Origin: UBA4416 sp963422675 | GTDB taxonomy: Bacteria > Bacteroidota > Bacteroidia > B-17B0 > Aurantibacillaceae | Direction: 5' to 3' | DNA length: 64,000 nucleotides | Assembly: GCA_963422675.2 (NCBI GenBank) | Contig: CAXVYS010000029.1 | Span: 124,001-188,000 of the forward strand | In this document: positions 37,673-47,101 of the stretch, piece by piece | Numbering within the stretch: position 1 is the first letter of the stretch | Layout of the letters: every line of letters begins with the position of its first letter | Made by a program: the position numbers and the translations under genes | Notes under the pieces: generated by a model | Seen by the model: only the letters and a program-made list of their open reading frames with translations | Databases searched by the model: none | Told to the model about the DNA's origin: nothing

Positions 37673-38902
37673 ATGGATCTTATACTTTTTACCAATACAT
37701 TTCCTTATCCTAAATCAGAACAGTTTTTAGTTAATGAATTTGAATTTACAAAAGTAAATTTCGATCAGATATATGTTTACACTCTTATAGGTGGTTCTCA
37801 AAAAACAAGTATTGAGATTGATCCGCATGTTCATATTAATAATGCTGTATTTAAAAATCATAAGTCGAAACTCGAATTGATATTAAAAGGCATTTTTAAT
37901 CTGTCTTCTTTAAAATATCATCTAAAAGATTTTTTTGAAAATTCAATCTATAAGCATCCCAAAAAAATACGCCAGTTTTTTACAAGTGTATTAATTACAA
38001 GAGCAGCCTTATCTACCAGGGCTTATGCTGGAATACTAAATAAAATACGGGCTTCCAATGAAAGAACTACCTTGTATTTTTATTGGGGTAATAATCTTTG
38101 TTGGATGTTGCCTTATTTAAAGGAAAAAGTAAAAGAAGCAAATATCAAAATAATTATCCGCTTCCACCGAACCGATCTTTATGAGTATACTAATAATGAT
38201 TATGCACCGCTCAGAAAATTTATTTTTGAAGAGGCAGATCAGCTGATTGCAATTTCGGAAGATGGATACCGGTACTTAAATGCAAAATATCCGGGATATA
38301 GTGCTAAGATCCATTTAAGCAGGTTGGGTGTTTTTAACCATGGATTAAACCCTTACCATTATTCAGGAAAATATACCATTGTAAGTACATCTTTTGTCAC
38401 TTCAGTCAAGAGAGTCAACCTGATTTTAGAAGCGCTTAAAAAATGCAAACACACGATTACCTGGCATCATTTTGGGGATGGACCATTATTTGAACGCTTA
38501 AAAGAGCTGGCGGTTGATCTTCCCGAAAATATAACGGTTGATCTTAAAGGCTTTGTGAAAAATAGTGAATTAATAGAGTTTTATAAAAAAACGAGTGTAG
38601 ACTTGTTTATGAATGTCAGTTCATCAGAAGGCCTACCTGTATCTATTATGGAAGCTTTATCTTTTGGTATTCCTGTTATAGCAACGGATGCCGGAGGAAC
38701 TTCTGAAATTGTAGATGCCGATACCGGAAAACTGATACCGGTAAATATTACAACAGATGAACTATCTACGGAGATAGAAACTTTTTTAACTCAGCTCAAA
38801 GATAACTACCAACAGTTTCGGGAAAATGCCAGAAAAAAATTCGAGTTAAAGCTGGAAGCGCAGTCTAATTATACTGATTTTTATAGAGAGCTAAAAAATT
38901 GA
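37673..38902 (+). CDS. Glycosyltransferase family 4-like protein
   Basis: The 409-aa protein has a GT-B fold. Its C-terminal part carries the GT4 pattern SSSEGLPVSIMEALSFGIPVIATDAGGTSEIV, containing the ExFGxxxxE-like SEGLPVSIMEAL region. The N-terminal half contains IIIRFHRTDLYEY, typical of Bacteroidota GT4 enzymes. It transfers a sugar from a nucleotide sugar to a growing glycan or lipid carrier. It is coupled to the preceding methyltransferase gene by a 4-nt gap. Confidence 0.85.
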   Translation: MDLILFTNTFPYPKSEQFLVNEFEFTKVNFDQIYVYTLIGGSQKTSIEIDPHVHINNAVFKNHKSKLELILKGIFNLSSLKYHLKDFFENSIYKHPKKIRQFFTSVLITRAALSTRAYAGILNKIRASNERTTLYFYWGNNLCWMLPYLKEKVKEANIKIIIRFHRTDLYEYTNNDYAPLRKFIFEEADQLIAISEDGYRYLNAKYPGYSAKIHLSRLGVFNHGLNPYHYSGKYTIVSTSFVTSVKRVNLILEALKKCKHTITWHHFGDGPLFERLKELAVDLPENITVDLKGFVKNSELIEFYKKTSVDLFMNVSSSEGLPVSIMEALSFGIPVIATDAGGTSEIVDADTGKLIPVNITTDELSTEIETFLTQLKDNYQQFRENARKKFELKLEAQSNYTDFYRELKN

Positions 38903-39140
38903 GATCCGGTTTTCGCAGTTATCATGAGAAAGAGGGTAAATTTTAGTATTCGCTTAATAGAATTTAACAGTTTTTAAAAGACTGATTTGAACTCATCATT
39001 CACTTTTTGGAATCGTTGAATCCCTTTATTATCAATGTGTTTTGTCAATAATAACCTATATTATAAGAATCTTTACACTACAAATCCAGATTAAAAGTAT
39101 TATTTGTATTTTTATCCTTTTAACTATTTAATCTAATAGC

Positions 39141-39947
39141 ATGACACCTAAAAAAGTTGTTTTTGAATCATTAAAATGGATGCTTACCGACCCTGTGAAG
39201 TTTTTCAAAAATTATAATAGAAACGTTTATTATAAAAAACATATTTTGAAAGAAAGCTTTCCTGTTCAGCTTCCAACAATTGATTTGTTAGATTTATTTG
39301 GAGGTAAATTTGAAGTGGAATTAAATAAATATACCTACCTCGAAAATACTTCAAGTGTACTAGATCTTGCTATTCTAAAAGAATTTGCCAAAAACATTAA
39401 ACAATGTAAATATTTTGAGATAGGAAGCTTAAGAGGAGAATCTTTATATAATGTTTCTGAAGTAGCAGAGCATTGTACCTCTTTAACCCTTTCGAATAAA
39501 CAAATGCAGCAGTTCAATTTTAAATCAACGTTATTGAAAAGCGCTAATATGTTTAATTCTGAAATTAAAAATTTAACGCTGATCGAAGATAATTCTTTAA
39601 CCTACGATTTTTCAAAGCTGGGTAAATTTGACCTTATATTTATTGATGGTGATCATACATACGATGGCGTTAAATCTGATACGAATAATGTATTCAAACA
39701 CCTGATAAACGAAAACTCAATTATTGTTTGGCATGATTATACATATTATCCTGAAACAGTGAGACATGAAGTACTCGCAGGGATTCTGGATGGGATACCT
39801 GCCACGCATCATAAAAACCTGTACCATGTATCTAATACCATGTGTGCAATATACTCTGCTAATCCTGCGTTAAAGAGCAGTATGCTTAATTTCCCTACTG
39901 TACCTAATAAAATATTTAAAGTAAAAGTGGAGGCACATCCCTTATAA
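39141..39947 (+). CDS. Class I SAM methyltransferase (Methyltransf_24-like)
   Basis: The 268-aa protein has KYFEIGSLRGESLYNV as the SAM loop and FDLIFIDGDHTYDGVKSD, the IDGDH motif typical of Methyltransf_24/TylF-like enzymes. The VWHDYTYYPETVRHE segment follows. An N-terminal 60-residue extension (VKFFKNYNRNVYYKKH) is unassigned. It is located between a GT4 gene and the flippase gene, and the latter starts 3 nt after its stop in the same frame. It probably methylates a sugar or lipid-linked intermediate. Confidence 0.82.
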   Translation: MTPKKVVFESLKWMLTDPVKFFKNYNRNVYYKKHILKESFPVQLPTIDLLDLFGGKFEVELNKYTYLENTSSVLDLAILKEFAKNIKQCKYFEIGSLRGESLYNVSEVAEHCTSLTLSNKQMQQFNFKSTLLKSANMFNSEIKNLTLIEDNSLTYDFSKLGKFDLIFIDGDHTYDGVKSDTNNVFKHLINENSIIVWHDYTYYPETVRHEVLAGILDGIPATHHKNLYHVSNTMCAIYSANPALKSSMLNFPTVPNKIFKVKVEAHPL

Positions 39948-39950
39948 ATT

Positions 39951-41396
39951 TTGATATCAACCAGATTTATAAAATCATCAGTCTTAATTACAGTAGGGAA
40001 TGCTTTACCTCTCATGTCTGGCATTATTCTTCTTCCATTTTATATTAATGTACTTAGCACCGAATTGTTTGCGGAATTGGCTATTTATATAAGTATTACG
40101 TTACTGGTGCAAATATTTCTTGGATTTGGTTTAGAAGCATATATAAGTATTATTCCTGTAAAGTTTAAAGATGAAAATGCTGTTTTAGCAAAAGGGATAA
40201 GTACTCTGTTTACTTTTTCTATTATTCTTGGGATACTTTTCATGATCTTTTCCCTGCTATTTGGTAATGCTGTATTTGATCATATTTTTGATAATAAATT
40301 TAGTTTTTTTCCCTTTGGTTGCATTTCTATCATAACCGCTTTTTTTAATAATTTTTTTAAGCTTCATAATAATTTATTGCTGGGTCAGCAAAAAGTAAAT
40401 GAATATTTTAAAGCCAATGTGATCAATTTTACAGCAACGTTATCTATATCCTTAATAGGACTGTACATGTACGGTAATTCTTTATGGGGCCCACTGTTAG
40501 GACGTTTTCTTTCAGGAGTGATCATTTTTTTATTGAGTTTCTGGGGATTCATAAGGCATTATCGGTTTAAACTGGAGCTCGACTTTCTGAAAAACGCACT
40601 TAGGTTTTCGGTACCCATGCTCATCTTTTTTATTTTCAATTGGGCAATGAGTTATTATGATAGAATTATTATTGAAAATAACATGCCCTTATCTGATCTG
40701 GCCGTTTATGATTTTGCAACTAAATGTAGTTTACCTTTAGAGTTTTTACAAAATGGCTTATTCGCAGCAATAACACCTTTAATATATAAAATCTGGCGTG
40801 AAAATAATTTAACTGAAAGTACAGTGGAAGTAAATCGTTATTTCAACGGTTATTCGGCTATTTTTTTGATCTTAACACCTCTTTCATGTGTATTAATCCC
40901 TTTATTAATCCCTTTTATTATTACAAAAGCAATATATTTTGAGTCGTTTAAATACATAGGAATTATTGCAGTAGGTTATTGTTTTAAAGCTTACTATTTT
41001 ATTTACTACATTGTTATACTATACCATAATAAAACAAAAGTAATGCCTGTGGTGTATTTGATTCTGGCAAGTATTCAAATTACATTAATGTATATCAGTA
41101 CAAGCTACTTCGGAATTATGGGTATAATTTTAAGCAGTTTGTTTGTGAAGATCCTGCAACCTATTGTTATCAGGCAGTTCTCCAAAGATGTGTTTACGTT
41201 TAGTTTTAACAAGCTGAAAATAATTTATCTACCTGGAATTTTTTTAGGAGTTGTATTAATCAGTCAGTATTTTATAAATTCAGTTCCCGTGTATGTAATT
41301 TATTCTATACAATTGTTGATTGCAGTAACTGCTGTATATCTAGTTTATAAAAACGAGTTATTGTTTATCGTAAATAAGTATTTAAAGAAAAAATAA
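39951..41396 (+). CDS. Polysaccharide flippase (Wzx/MATE-like, Polysacc_synt family)
   Basis: The 481-aa hydrophobic protein has about 13-14 TM helices and an N-terminal ITVGNALPLMSGIILLPFYI typical of O-antigen/PST flippases. No ATG lies near the N-terminus. The reading frame starts right after the previous gene's stop (TAA 39945-39947) with ATT then TTG (39951), so TTG (or AUU) must start it. The first ATG in the frame is at codon 22 and would delete much of the first helix. It flips lipid-linked glycan units across the inner membrane. It belongs to the same cluster as the flanking transferases. Confidence 0.85.
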   Translation: MISTRFIKSSVLITVGNALPLMSGIILLPFYINVLSTELFAELAIYISITLLVQIFLGFGLEAYISIIPVKFKDENAVLAKGISTLFTFSIILGILFMIFSLLFGNAVFDHIFDNKFSFFPFGCISIITAFFNNFFKLHNNLLLGQQKVNEYFKANVINFTATLSISLIGLYMYGNSLWGPLLGRFLSGVIIFLLSFWGFIRHYRFKLELDFLKNALRFSVPMLIFFIFNWAMSYYDRIIIENNMPLSDLAVYDFATKCSLPLEFLQNGLFAAITPLIYKIWRENNLTESTVEVNRYFNGYSAIFLILTPLSCVLIPLLIPFIITKAIYFESFKYIGIIAVGYCFKAYYFIYYIVILYHNKTKVMPVVYLILASIQITLMYISTSYFGIMGIILSSLFVKILQPIVIRQFSKDVFTFSFNKLKIIYLPGIFLGVVLISQYFINSVPVYVIYSIQLLIAVTAVYLVYKNELLFIVNKYLKKK

Positions 41397-41426
41397 AAGC
41401 GGCGGGCATATTTTTGACATTCAAAC

Positions 41427-42734
41427 ATGACAACAAAAAAAGTATTAATTATTACCTATTATTGGCCGCCAACAGGTGGGGCAGGGGTGCAGCGCTGGTT
41501 AAAATTTAGTAAATATTTTAAACAGTTTGGCTGGGAACCGGTCATTTATACACCTTCTAATCCTGATTTTCCTATTAATGATGAAACACTGTTAAAGGAT
41601 ATTCCTGAAAATACAACTGTTTTAAGAACTGCCATTACAGAGCCCTACGATATGTATCGTAAAATTATGGGAAAGAAGAAAACAGAAACGGTTAATCAGG
41701 GATTTCTATCGGAAGGAAAAGAAAATAAGATGCTCCAGTCCTTAATGATTTGGGTAAGAGGTAATTTCTTTATCCCTGATGCTCGTAAATTCTGGATAAA
41801 ACCTTCTATTGCTTATTTATCAGACTATATTCAGAAAAACAACATTGATGCAGTGATAAGTACGGGCCCGCCTCATAGCATGCATTTAATTGCACTCGGA
41901 TTAAAACTGAAACACGGTATCCCATGGATAGCTGATTTTAGAGACCCCTGGACTCAAATAGATTTTTATGATCAGTTAAAGCTGAGTACGATGGCTGATA
42001 AAAAACATAAGAAACTGGAAAAAAGTGTATTGGTAAATGCCAGTAAAGTAGTAACCGTTAGTAAAAGCTGGGGTAAAGATCTTGAAGCATTAGGAGGGAG
42101 GGAAGTAAATGTTATTACCAATGGTTTTGATGAAGACGATTTTCCTGTAGCCGCAGAGAGTAGTTTACTGCCCGGATTTTTGATGCATCATATCGGGGCT
42201 TTAAATAAGGACAGAAATCCACATATCTTATGGAAAGTATTGGGAGAGATTTGTAAAGAAAATGAAGAGTTTAAAAAAGAATTGAAGCTGAAGTTCACTG
42301 GTAAAACAGACGCTGCCGTTTTTGAAGGATTGAAGCTGAATGATTTAATGGAAAATGCTGAAAAAACAGATTATATGGCGCATTCAGAGGTGGTGAAACT
42401 ATTGTTAAGATCACCCGTGTTGTTATTACCTTTAAATGATACACCTAACGTTTCTGGAATTGTACCCGGTAAATTATTTGAATACCTTGCCGCTAAACGT
42501 CCCATATTTTCTATTGGAGATCTGAATGGAGATACTGCCGCTATTATCAATGAAACCAAAGCTGGTACAATGGTTGGCTTTAAAGATTACGAAGGTACAA
42601 AAGCTGCGGTATTGGCATTGTACGAAAAGTATAAAGCCAATCAGCTTTCTATTAATTCTTCATCCATTAATAAATATTCAAGACAAACCTGTGCATTGGC
42701 ATACACAGATTTGTTGAATACAGTTGTAAAGTAA
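41427..42734 (+). CDS. Glycosyltransferase family 4-like protein
   Basis: The 435-aa protein starts VLIITYYWPPTGGAGVQRWLK, the nucleotide-binding Gly-rich loop of GT4 enzymes. It has PWIADFRDPW, VVTVSKSWGKDL and FEYLAAKRPIFSIG in the C-terminal half. It is the last gene of the polysaccharide group and converges on the flavoprotein gene at 42776 with 41 nt between stops. Confidence 0.87.
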   Translation: MTTKKVLIITYYWPPTGGAGVQRWLKFSKYFKQFGWEPVIYTPSNPDFPINDETLLKDIPENTTVLRTAITEPYDMYRKIMGKKKTETVNQGFLSEGKENKMLQSLMIWVRGNFFIPDARKFWIKPSIAYLSDYIQKNNIDAVISTGPPHSMHLIALGLKLKHGIPWIADFRDPWTQIDFYDQLKLSTMADKKHKKLEKSVLVNASKVVTVSKSWGKDLEALGGREVNVITNGFDEDDFPVAAESSLLPGFLMHHIGALNKDRNPHILWKVLGEICKENEEFKKELKLKFTGKTDAAVFEGLKLNDLMENAEKTDYMAHSEVVKLLLRSPVLLLPLNDTPNVSGIVPGKLFEYLAAKRPIFSIGDLNGDTAAIINETKAGTMVGFKDYEGTKAAVLALYEKYKANQLSINSSSINKYSRQTCALAYTDLLNTVVK

Positions 42735-42775
42735 AATTTATAAATTCAGAGATATTTTAATGGCGTAAACCAATA

Positions 42776-43684
42776 TCAGAATTCTTCCTCAATTAATTCC
42801 TTATTTACCATTGCTCCGGCAGTTGTTCCTTCCGAAACAGCTTTAGATACTGCTCTGAACATCGTAGTACAATCTCCGGCAGCATAAACGCCATGAAGTG
42901 TTGTTTTTTGAAAGAGATCGACTACAAGATATCCTTGTTCCGTTAATTCACAACCCAGTTTTTTGGGTAAATCGCAATGTTGCTTAAATGAAGGCCGTGC
43001 ATAAAGTGCCTTTACTTTATGTTTGGTTCCATCTTTACAAGCAAGGTGTTGTACATAACCATCTTTATGCTCTATGGAAGTGATATCGTTTTCAATAATC
43101 ACAATATTTTTTTCAGTAAGAATTTCATGTTGCTCTTTTGTGAGTGTTGATGTTCCATTGGTAAACAGTATAAGATTTTTTGTCCAGTTATAAATTAGTT
43201 TACAAAATTCAAAACCCATATCACCGTTTGCTAAAATGCCAGTTGTTTCAGTTTTAAATTCATAGCCATGGCAGTAGGGGCAGTGCAATACCGAAATACC
43301 CCAGCATTCCGAAAAGCCTTTAATATCAGGCATGATATCGGTTACACCCGTGGCGAAGAGAAGTTTCTTTGCATGAAACATTTCCCCTTTCTCTGTTTCC
43401 ACATCAAACGAATTCTCTTTTTTTGAAGCGTTAATCACTTTGCCATTTATAAAAGAAACTGTGTTATATTCCAACACCTGCCGTTTAGCTTTTGCTGAGA
43501 TTTCTGCCGGTGTTTCTCCATCATGCGTGATGAAATTATGCGATTGCGGAGTTTGTTTGTTACAGGCATTTCCACTATCAATAACTAAAATGTTTCTCAA
43601 TGCCCTTCCTAAGCTCATTGCCGCTGAAAGGCCGGAATAACTACCTCCAATAATTATTACATCATATTTGTTATTTGTTGTCAT
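42776..43684 (-). CDS. NAD(P)/FAD-dependent oxidoreductase, thioredoxin-reductase-like
   Basis: The 302-aa protein has FAD-binding GGSYSGLSAAM, the redox-type motif HCPYCHGYEF (CxxC), and VYAAGDCTTM near the C-terminus. This is the layout of the short thioredoxin-reductase-like family of Bacteroidota. The typical NADPH-domain GxGxxA motif is only weakly visible (ILANGDMGFEF), so the electron donor and substrate are uncertain. It starts 3 nt after the TonB receptor stop, so it is translationally coupled to it. Confidence 0.85.
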   Translation of the reverse strand: MTTNNKYDVIIIGGSYSGLSAAMSLGRALRNILVIDSGNACNKQTPQSHNFITHDGETPAEISAKAKRQVLEYNTVSFINGKVINASKKENSFDVETEKGEMFHAKKLLFATGVTDIMPDIKGFSECWGISVLHCPYCHGYEFKTETTGILANGDMGFEFCKLIYNWTKNLILFTNGTSTLTKEQHEILTEKNIVIIENDITSIEHKDGYVQHLACKDGTKHKVKALYARPSFKQHCDLPKKLGCELTEQGYLVVDLFQKTTLHGVYAAGDCTTMFRAVSKAVSEGTTAGAMVNKELIEEEF

Positions 43685-43687
43685 GGT

Positions 43688-46156
43688 TTAAATAGTATTG
43701 AGTTTTACATTAAATGGTATCGTTAATTTAAAGCTGATATTTCTTCCCATACTATAAATCCCTGAGCGGCCGGTTCCATTGTTTGGATAGTTATCAAAAT
43801 ATTTAAGCCTGCTCATGTTTGATTGGTAGGCAACGTCTGTTAAGTTAGTACAAAAGATACCGATAGTACATAATGTACTTCCTTTTTTATTGCGGATATC
43901 TGTCCCGAAACCTGCATCAAATAAGGTATATTCGGGTGTTTTGGTTTCTGTATTATCCGCGAGGAAAGCTCTGTTTTGTGCAGCATAGTATTGCATTCCC
44001 ACTTTAATATAAATATGATAAAAGCAGCTTACGTGTTTTCTGAACTCAGCACGTAATTCTGAGTTTGTATGTATCGGTGGAATAAAGGGTAAATATTTCG
44101 TACTATCATTTAGGACGGCCCCGTTCCCCCCTTTATTAATGGCATATACCATAGAGATGGAATTTTCAAAGTGAAGCCAGTCTAATGGATGCGGATGAAT
44201 ATCAATGTGAGCTTCACCACCAAACAACTGGGCCTTTGTTTGTTTGAATTTATAAACGGGATAGGCATTTCCTGCTTCACTGTATAAAGAGTCACCACCC
44301 ATGAGGCTTTGAAGTTTTTGATTGAAAATATAGTTATCAATTGTATTATGAAACACTTCGGCACTTAAGGAGATGTGATGGTTGTCGAAAAATAGCCCTA
44401 TATCTTCCTGTAAATTAAATTCAGGCTTTAAATTCGCATCTCCTAACTGCTCAAACCCCGTTCCCGGGTGGACTCCTTTCGCGGATATTTCAGAAATATT
44501 TGGCGACCTGAACCCACGGGCAACATTAGCTTTGATTAATAATTTTTCTGTAATGTTATAAGTAACGCCCAGGCTTCCTGAAAAGCCATTGAACACATGG
44601 TTGTATGTGTCAAATTGTTTGGTAGCACCCGTTGTATCTGTTACTTTCATATCAAACCCTGTTGCAGGATTTGTTGCAGTATACAATTCACTGTTTTGAA
44701 ACGAACGTGTATCATAACGTGCACCGGCTGCTATATCAAACTTCCTGATTTCTTTTTTTACATAAATAAAAGGAGCAAAGTCAAACAGTTTATAATCAGG
44801 AATCACAAATTCAGTTCCTTTATCGGTATTGTTAACCTGGTACATCCCATTAATACCAATGGTTGATTCCCAACCATTTTTTTCGGGTAAATAAAATTTC
44901 AGATCATAAGTTGCAGTTTGCAATTTTAAATAGAGCCCTGCGATATCAGGACTTTGAGGGTGCGCATATTCACGCCTGATACTTTGTTGATAGCCAAGTT
45001 TTAGAGCCAGTTTACTTTGCTTAATAATAAATTGATTGAGAGATGAAATACGGTAATGTTGCACACGCTGATGAATGGGATCAATAGCATAAGAATTCAG
45101 TTCACGATTACTTACAATAGGGCGAACCGTATCTTCTTCTGTAATTTGTTTCGTGAATTTTCGGGTCAGTGAATCTCGGCTACCATCGGGGATCTCCTGC
45201 AGGTTATCAAACACACTCATATTTAAATGTGAGTAACCCCATTTTCTATTCACACCTAAATAAGCATTAAAATCAGTTTCTTTAAAGCCTGTATTATAAA
45301 CTCTGCCATCGTACTTATTTTTAAAATTTGTTGCTTCTTTCTTCGAAGCTCTCAAGCCAAATACAATCCCTTTTATATTTCCAGCCATAGCAGCGGAACC
45401 TGCATAAAGGCCATTATTGGTTTGATAATTTGTTTGGATGCTTCCTTTTAACATGCCTTCCGGTGTTGTGTTAGCGGGTAATAAATTAACCACTCCTGCT
45501 AGTGCATCGGAGCCATAAATCAAGCTTGCCGGGCCTTTAATCACTTCTATCCTGTCAATTAAAAACTGATCAATTTCAATGCCATGTTCGTCTCCCCATT
45601 GTTGTCCCTCCTGTCTCACACCATCAAACAAAGTAAGTATACGATTATATCCCAAACCACGTATATAAGGTTTTGAAACATTGGGCCCTGTACTTAAAAC
45701 ATTAACGCCTGGTACCTTAATAAGAGCATCTATCACATTTGTCGCCGTATTTTGTTCTAAGTATTTTTGATCAACCGAAACCATTGGAACCGGATTCTTT
45801 TTTATTTCTGTGGCTTTGGAAACACCCGTTACTACCACTTCATTAGCTTCAATATGCGATTCTTCCATTTCAATAGTTAACGGTATTTTCAGCGATAAGT
45901 CAACCGTTTTAATAACGGTTTGATAGCTCATTAGTCTTATTTGTAACAACGTTTTGATGGATGGCAGATTATGGATCTCAAAAGACCCGTCTGCATTTGA
46001 AACACTTGAACTTTTGAGATCGGGGAAATATAAAATGGCTCCCGGAAGTGGTTCGTTGGTTTGTTTATCTTTTATAATTCCTGTTAATGTGGTTTGTGCC
46101 TGTAGGCTAGCGGATAGGCATAGTGCTATAAAGCATATGATTGTTTTGACTGACAT
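43688..46156 (-). CDS. TonB-dependent outer-membrane receptor
   Basis: The 822-aa protein has a signal peptide (IICFIALCLSASLQAQ) and a CarboxypepD_reg-like domain at about 22-105 (GIIKDKQTNEPLPGAILYF). The plug domain at about 125-230 contains DALIKVPGVNVLSTG and RIEVIKGPASLIYGSDA, and a 22-strand-type barrel runs to the end. The ligand is unknown. WGDEHGIEIDQF and a few other His residues hint at a metal ligand. It is coupled to the flavoprotein gene downstream; yidD and the 46533 gene are just upstream on the same strand. Confidence 0.92.
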   Translation of the reverse strand: MSVKTIICFIALCLSASLQAQTTLTGIIKDKQTNEPLPGAILYFPDLKSSSVSNADGSFEIHNLPSIKTLLQIRLMSYQTVIKTVDLSLKIPLTIEMEESHIEANEVVVTGVSKATEIKKNPVPMVSVDQKYLEQNTATNVIDALIKVPGVNVLSTGPNVSKPYIRGLGYNRILTLFDGVRQEGQQWGDEHGIEIDQFLIDRIEVIKGPASLIYGSDALAGVVNLLPANTTPEGMLKGSIQTNYQTNNGLYAGSAAMAGNIKGIVFGLRASKKEATNFKNKYDGRVYNTGFKETDFNAYLGVNRKWGYSHLNMSVFDNLQEIPDGSRDSLTRKFTKQITEEDTVRPIVSNRELNSYAIDPIHQRVQHYRISSLNQFIIKQSKLALKLGYQQSIRREYAHPQSPDIAGLYLKLQTATYDLKFYLPEKNGWESTIGINGMYQVNNTDKGTEFVIPDYKLFDFAPFIYVKKEIRKFDIAAGARYDTRSFQNSELYTATNPATGFDMKVTDTTGATKQFDTYNHVFNGFSGSLGVTYNITEKLLIKANVARGFRSPNISEISAKGVHPGTGFEQLGDANLKPEFNLQEDIGLFFDNHHISLSAEVFHNTIDNYIFNQKLQSLMGGDSLYSEAGNAYPVYKFKQTKAQLFGGEAHIDIHPHPLDWLHFENSISMVYAINKGGNGAVLNDSTKYLPFIPPIHTNSELRAEFRKHVSCFYHIYIKVGMQYYAAQNRAFLADNTETKTPEYTLFDAGFGTDIRNKKGSTLCTIGIFCTNLTDVAYQSNMSRLKYFDNYPNNGTGRSGIYSMGRNISFKLTIPFNVKLNTI

Positions 46157-46277
46157 AAAAATGAGTTTTTTATGAAGTTCATTTCACCATCTTGTTAAAC
46201 TTTCAGCCGTTGTATTCAATGAGTTGAAATTGAATAGCGATTCATAGAATCGTTTCCTGAAAATTTATAAGATAAAA

Positions 46278-46487
46278 TTACTTTACCGGATCGTAACCGC
46301 TTCCTCCCCAGGGATGACAACGACAAATGCGTTTTAATGCCATCCAGCTTCCTTTAAATGCGCCATATTTGTTAATTGCATCAATCCCATATTGTGAGCA
46401 GGACGGTGTATAACGACAAGAAGGCTTTAAAAGCGGAGAAATACTGTATTGATAAAAGCGAATAATCGCAAGTGGTATAAACTTCAA
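46278..46487 (-). CDS. yidD: Membrane protein insertion efficiency factor YidD
   Basis: The 69-aa protein is a complete YidD: IRFYQYSISPLLKPSCRYTPSCSQY with the conserved Cys residues, then WGGSGYDPVK at the end. It aids YidC-dependent insertion of membrane proteins. It is unusual in sitting upstream of a TonB receptor and away from rnpA/yidC. The 46533 gene ends 45 nt upstream. Confidence 0.94.
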   Translation of the reverse strand: MKFIPLAIIRFYQYSISPLLKPSCRYTPSCSQYGIDAINKYGAFKGSWMALKRICRCHPWGGSGYDPVK

Positions 46488-46532
46488 TATGTTTTTTAAT
46501 GAGTTAATGACTAATTTATTTAGAGTAATAAA

Positions 46533-46865
46533 TTAAGCCATTGGAGGACCTCGCAGAAGAGAGGTATTATATGGAAGTTGTTTTAAATGTTCTTCTTTAT
46601 AATAAAAAGACGTTTGCTTACGTTCTTTTAAAGGAAGGAAATTTAAGATGAATTTGAATACGGTATAGTAAACAGGAGTGTCAAATTTTTCGAAATTACA
46701 ATCCTTGGTGTTTTGATCGTCGTTAAAGGAAAAGCCGGATGACAGTGAGTTTACAGCATCATGCGTATGCCCTAATAAATTATGGATATACACTTTAGGA
46801 ACTGCTGCAAATAAAATAACAGCTAAAAGTGTAAACGAAAGAAATATTTTAAATTTTGCTTTCAA
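46533..46865 (-). CDS. Small secreted protein with HNLLGHTHD motif, unknown
   Basis: The frame can be read from a TTG at 46898 (121 aa). A -7 box (46878-46871) lies inside that N-terminus, so I prefer the TTG at 46865, giving about 110 aa starting PLKAKFKIFLSFTLLAVILF after the first residue. After the hydrophobic signal-like helix comes VYIHNLLGHTHDAVN with three His, then an acidic, Cys-containing middle (DCNFEKF) and an RGPP motif at the end. I recall similar short proteins next to TonB receptors in Bacteroidota. Metal binding by the His cluster is an inference. Confidence 0.6.
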   Translation of the reverse strand: MKAKFKIFLSFTLLAVILFAAVPKVYIHNLLGHTHDAVNSLSSGFSFNDDQNTKDCNFEKFDTPVYYTVFKFILNFLPLKERKQTSFYYKEEHLKQLPYNTSLLRGPPMA

Positions 46866-46870
46866 CGGAA

Positions 46871-46899
46871 CAAATATATATCTTTTTTTACAAAACAAA
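46871..46899 (-). promoter_or_regulatory. Promoter of the 46865 gene
   Basis: On the minus strand TTTG (46899-46896), 17 nt and TATATTTG (46878-46871) form a Bacteroidota-type promoter. The predicted start codon TTG begins 5 nt after the -7 box, so the transcript would be leaderless or nearly so. Confidence 0.5.
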
Positions 46900-47085
46900 G
46901 AATATTAACGATTTTTTGGAATGTACGGAAAGGGGGCTTGTTTATAAACGATAGAAATTGTTAATCTGAATAAATACTTCGGTTTTTATTCATAAGTCAT
47001 TTTACAAAAAAATGGAAGATGTATTCTCTCTTAAATTTTATGAATGGAATTTTAAGATTACTATACGTAATACCCCGTAATTTAA

Positions 47086-47101
47086 CACGTAAAATTACGT
47101 G
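47086..47101. promoter_or_regulatory. Perfect 7-bp dyad CACGTAA/TTACGTG
   Basis: CACGTAA (47086-47092), two bases, then TTACGTG (47095-47101). The upstream 30 bases contain the related TACGTAA (47064-47070) and CCGTAATT (47075-47082). A regulator-binding cluster is possible, but no neighbouring regulator is known. Confidence 0.4.
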
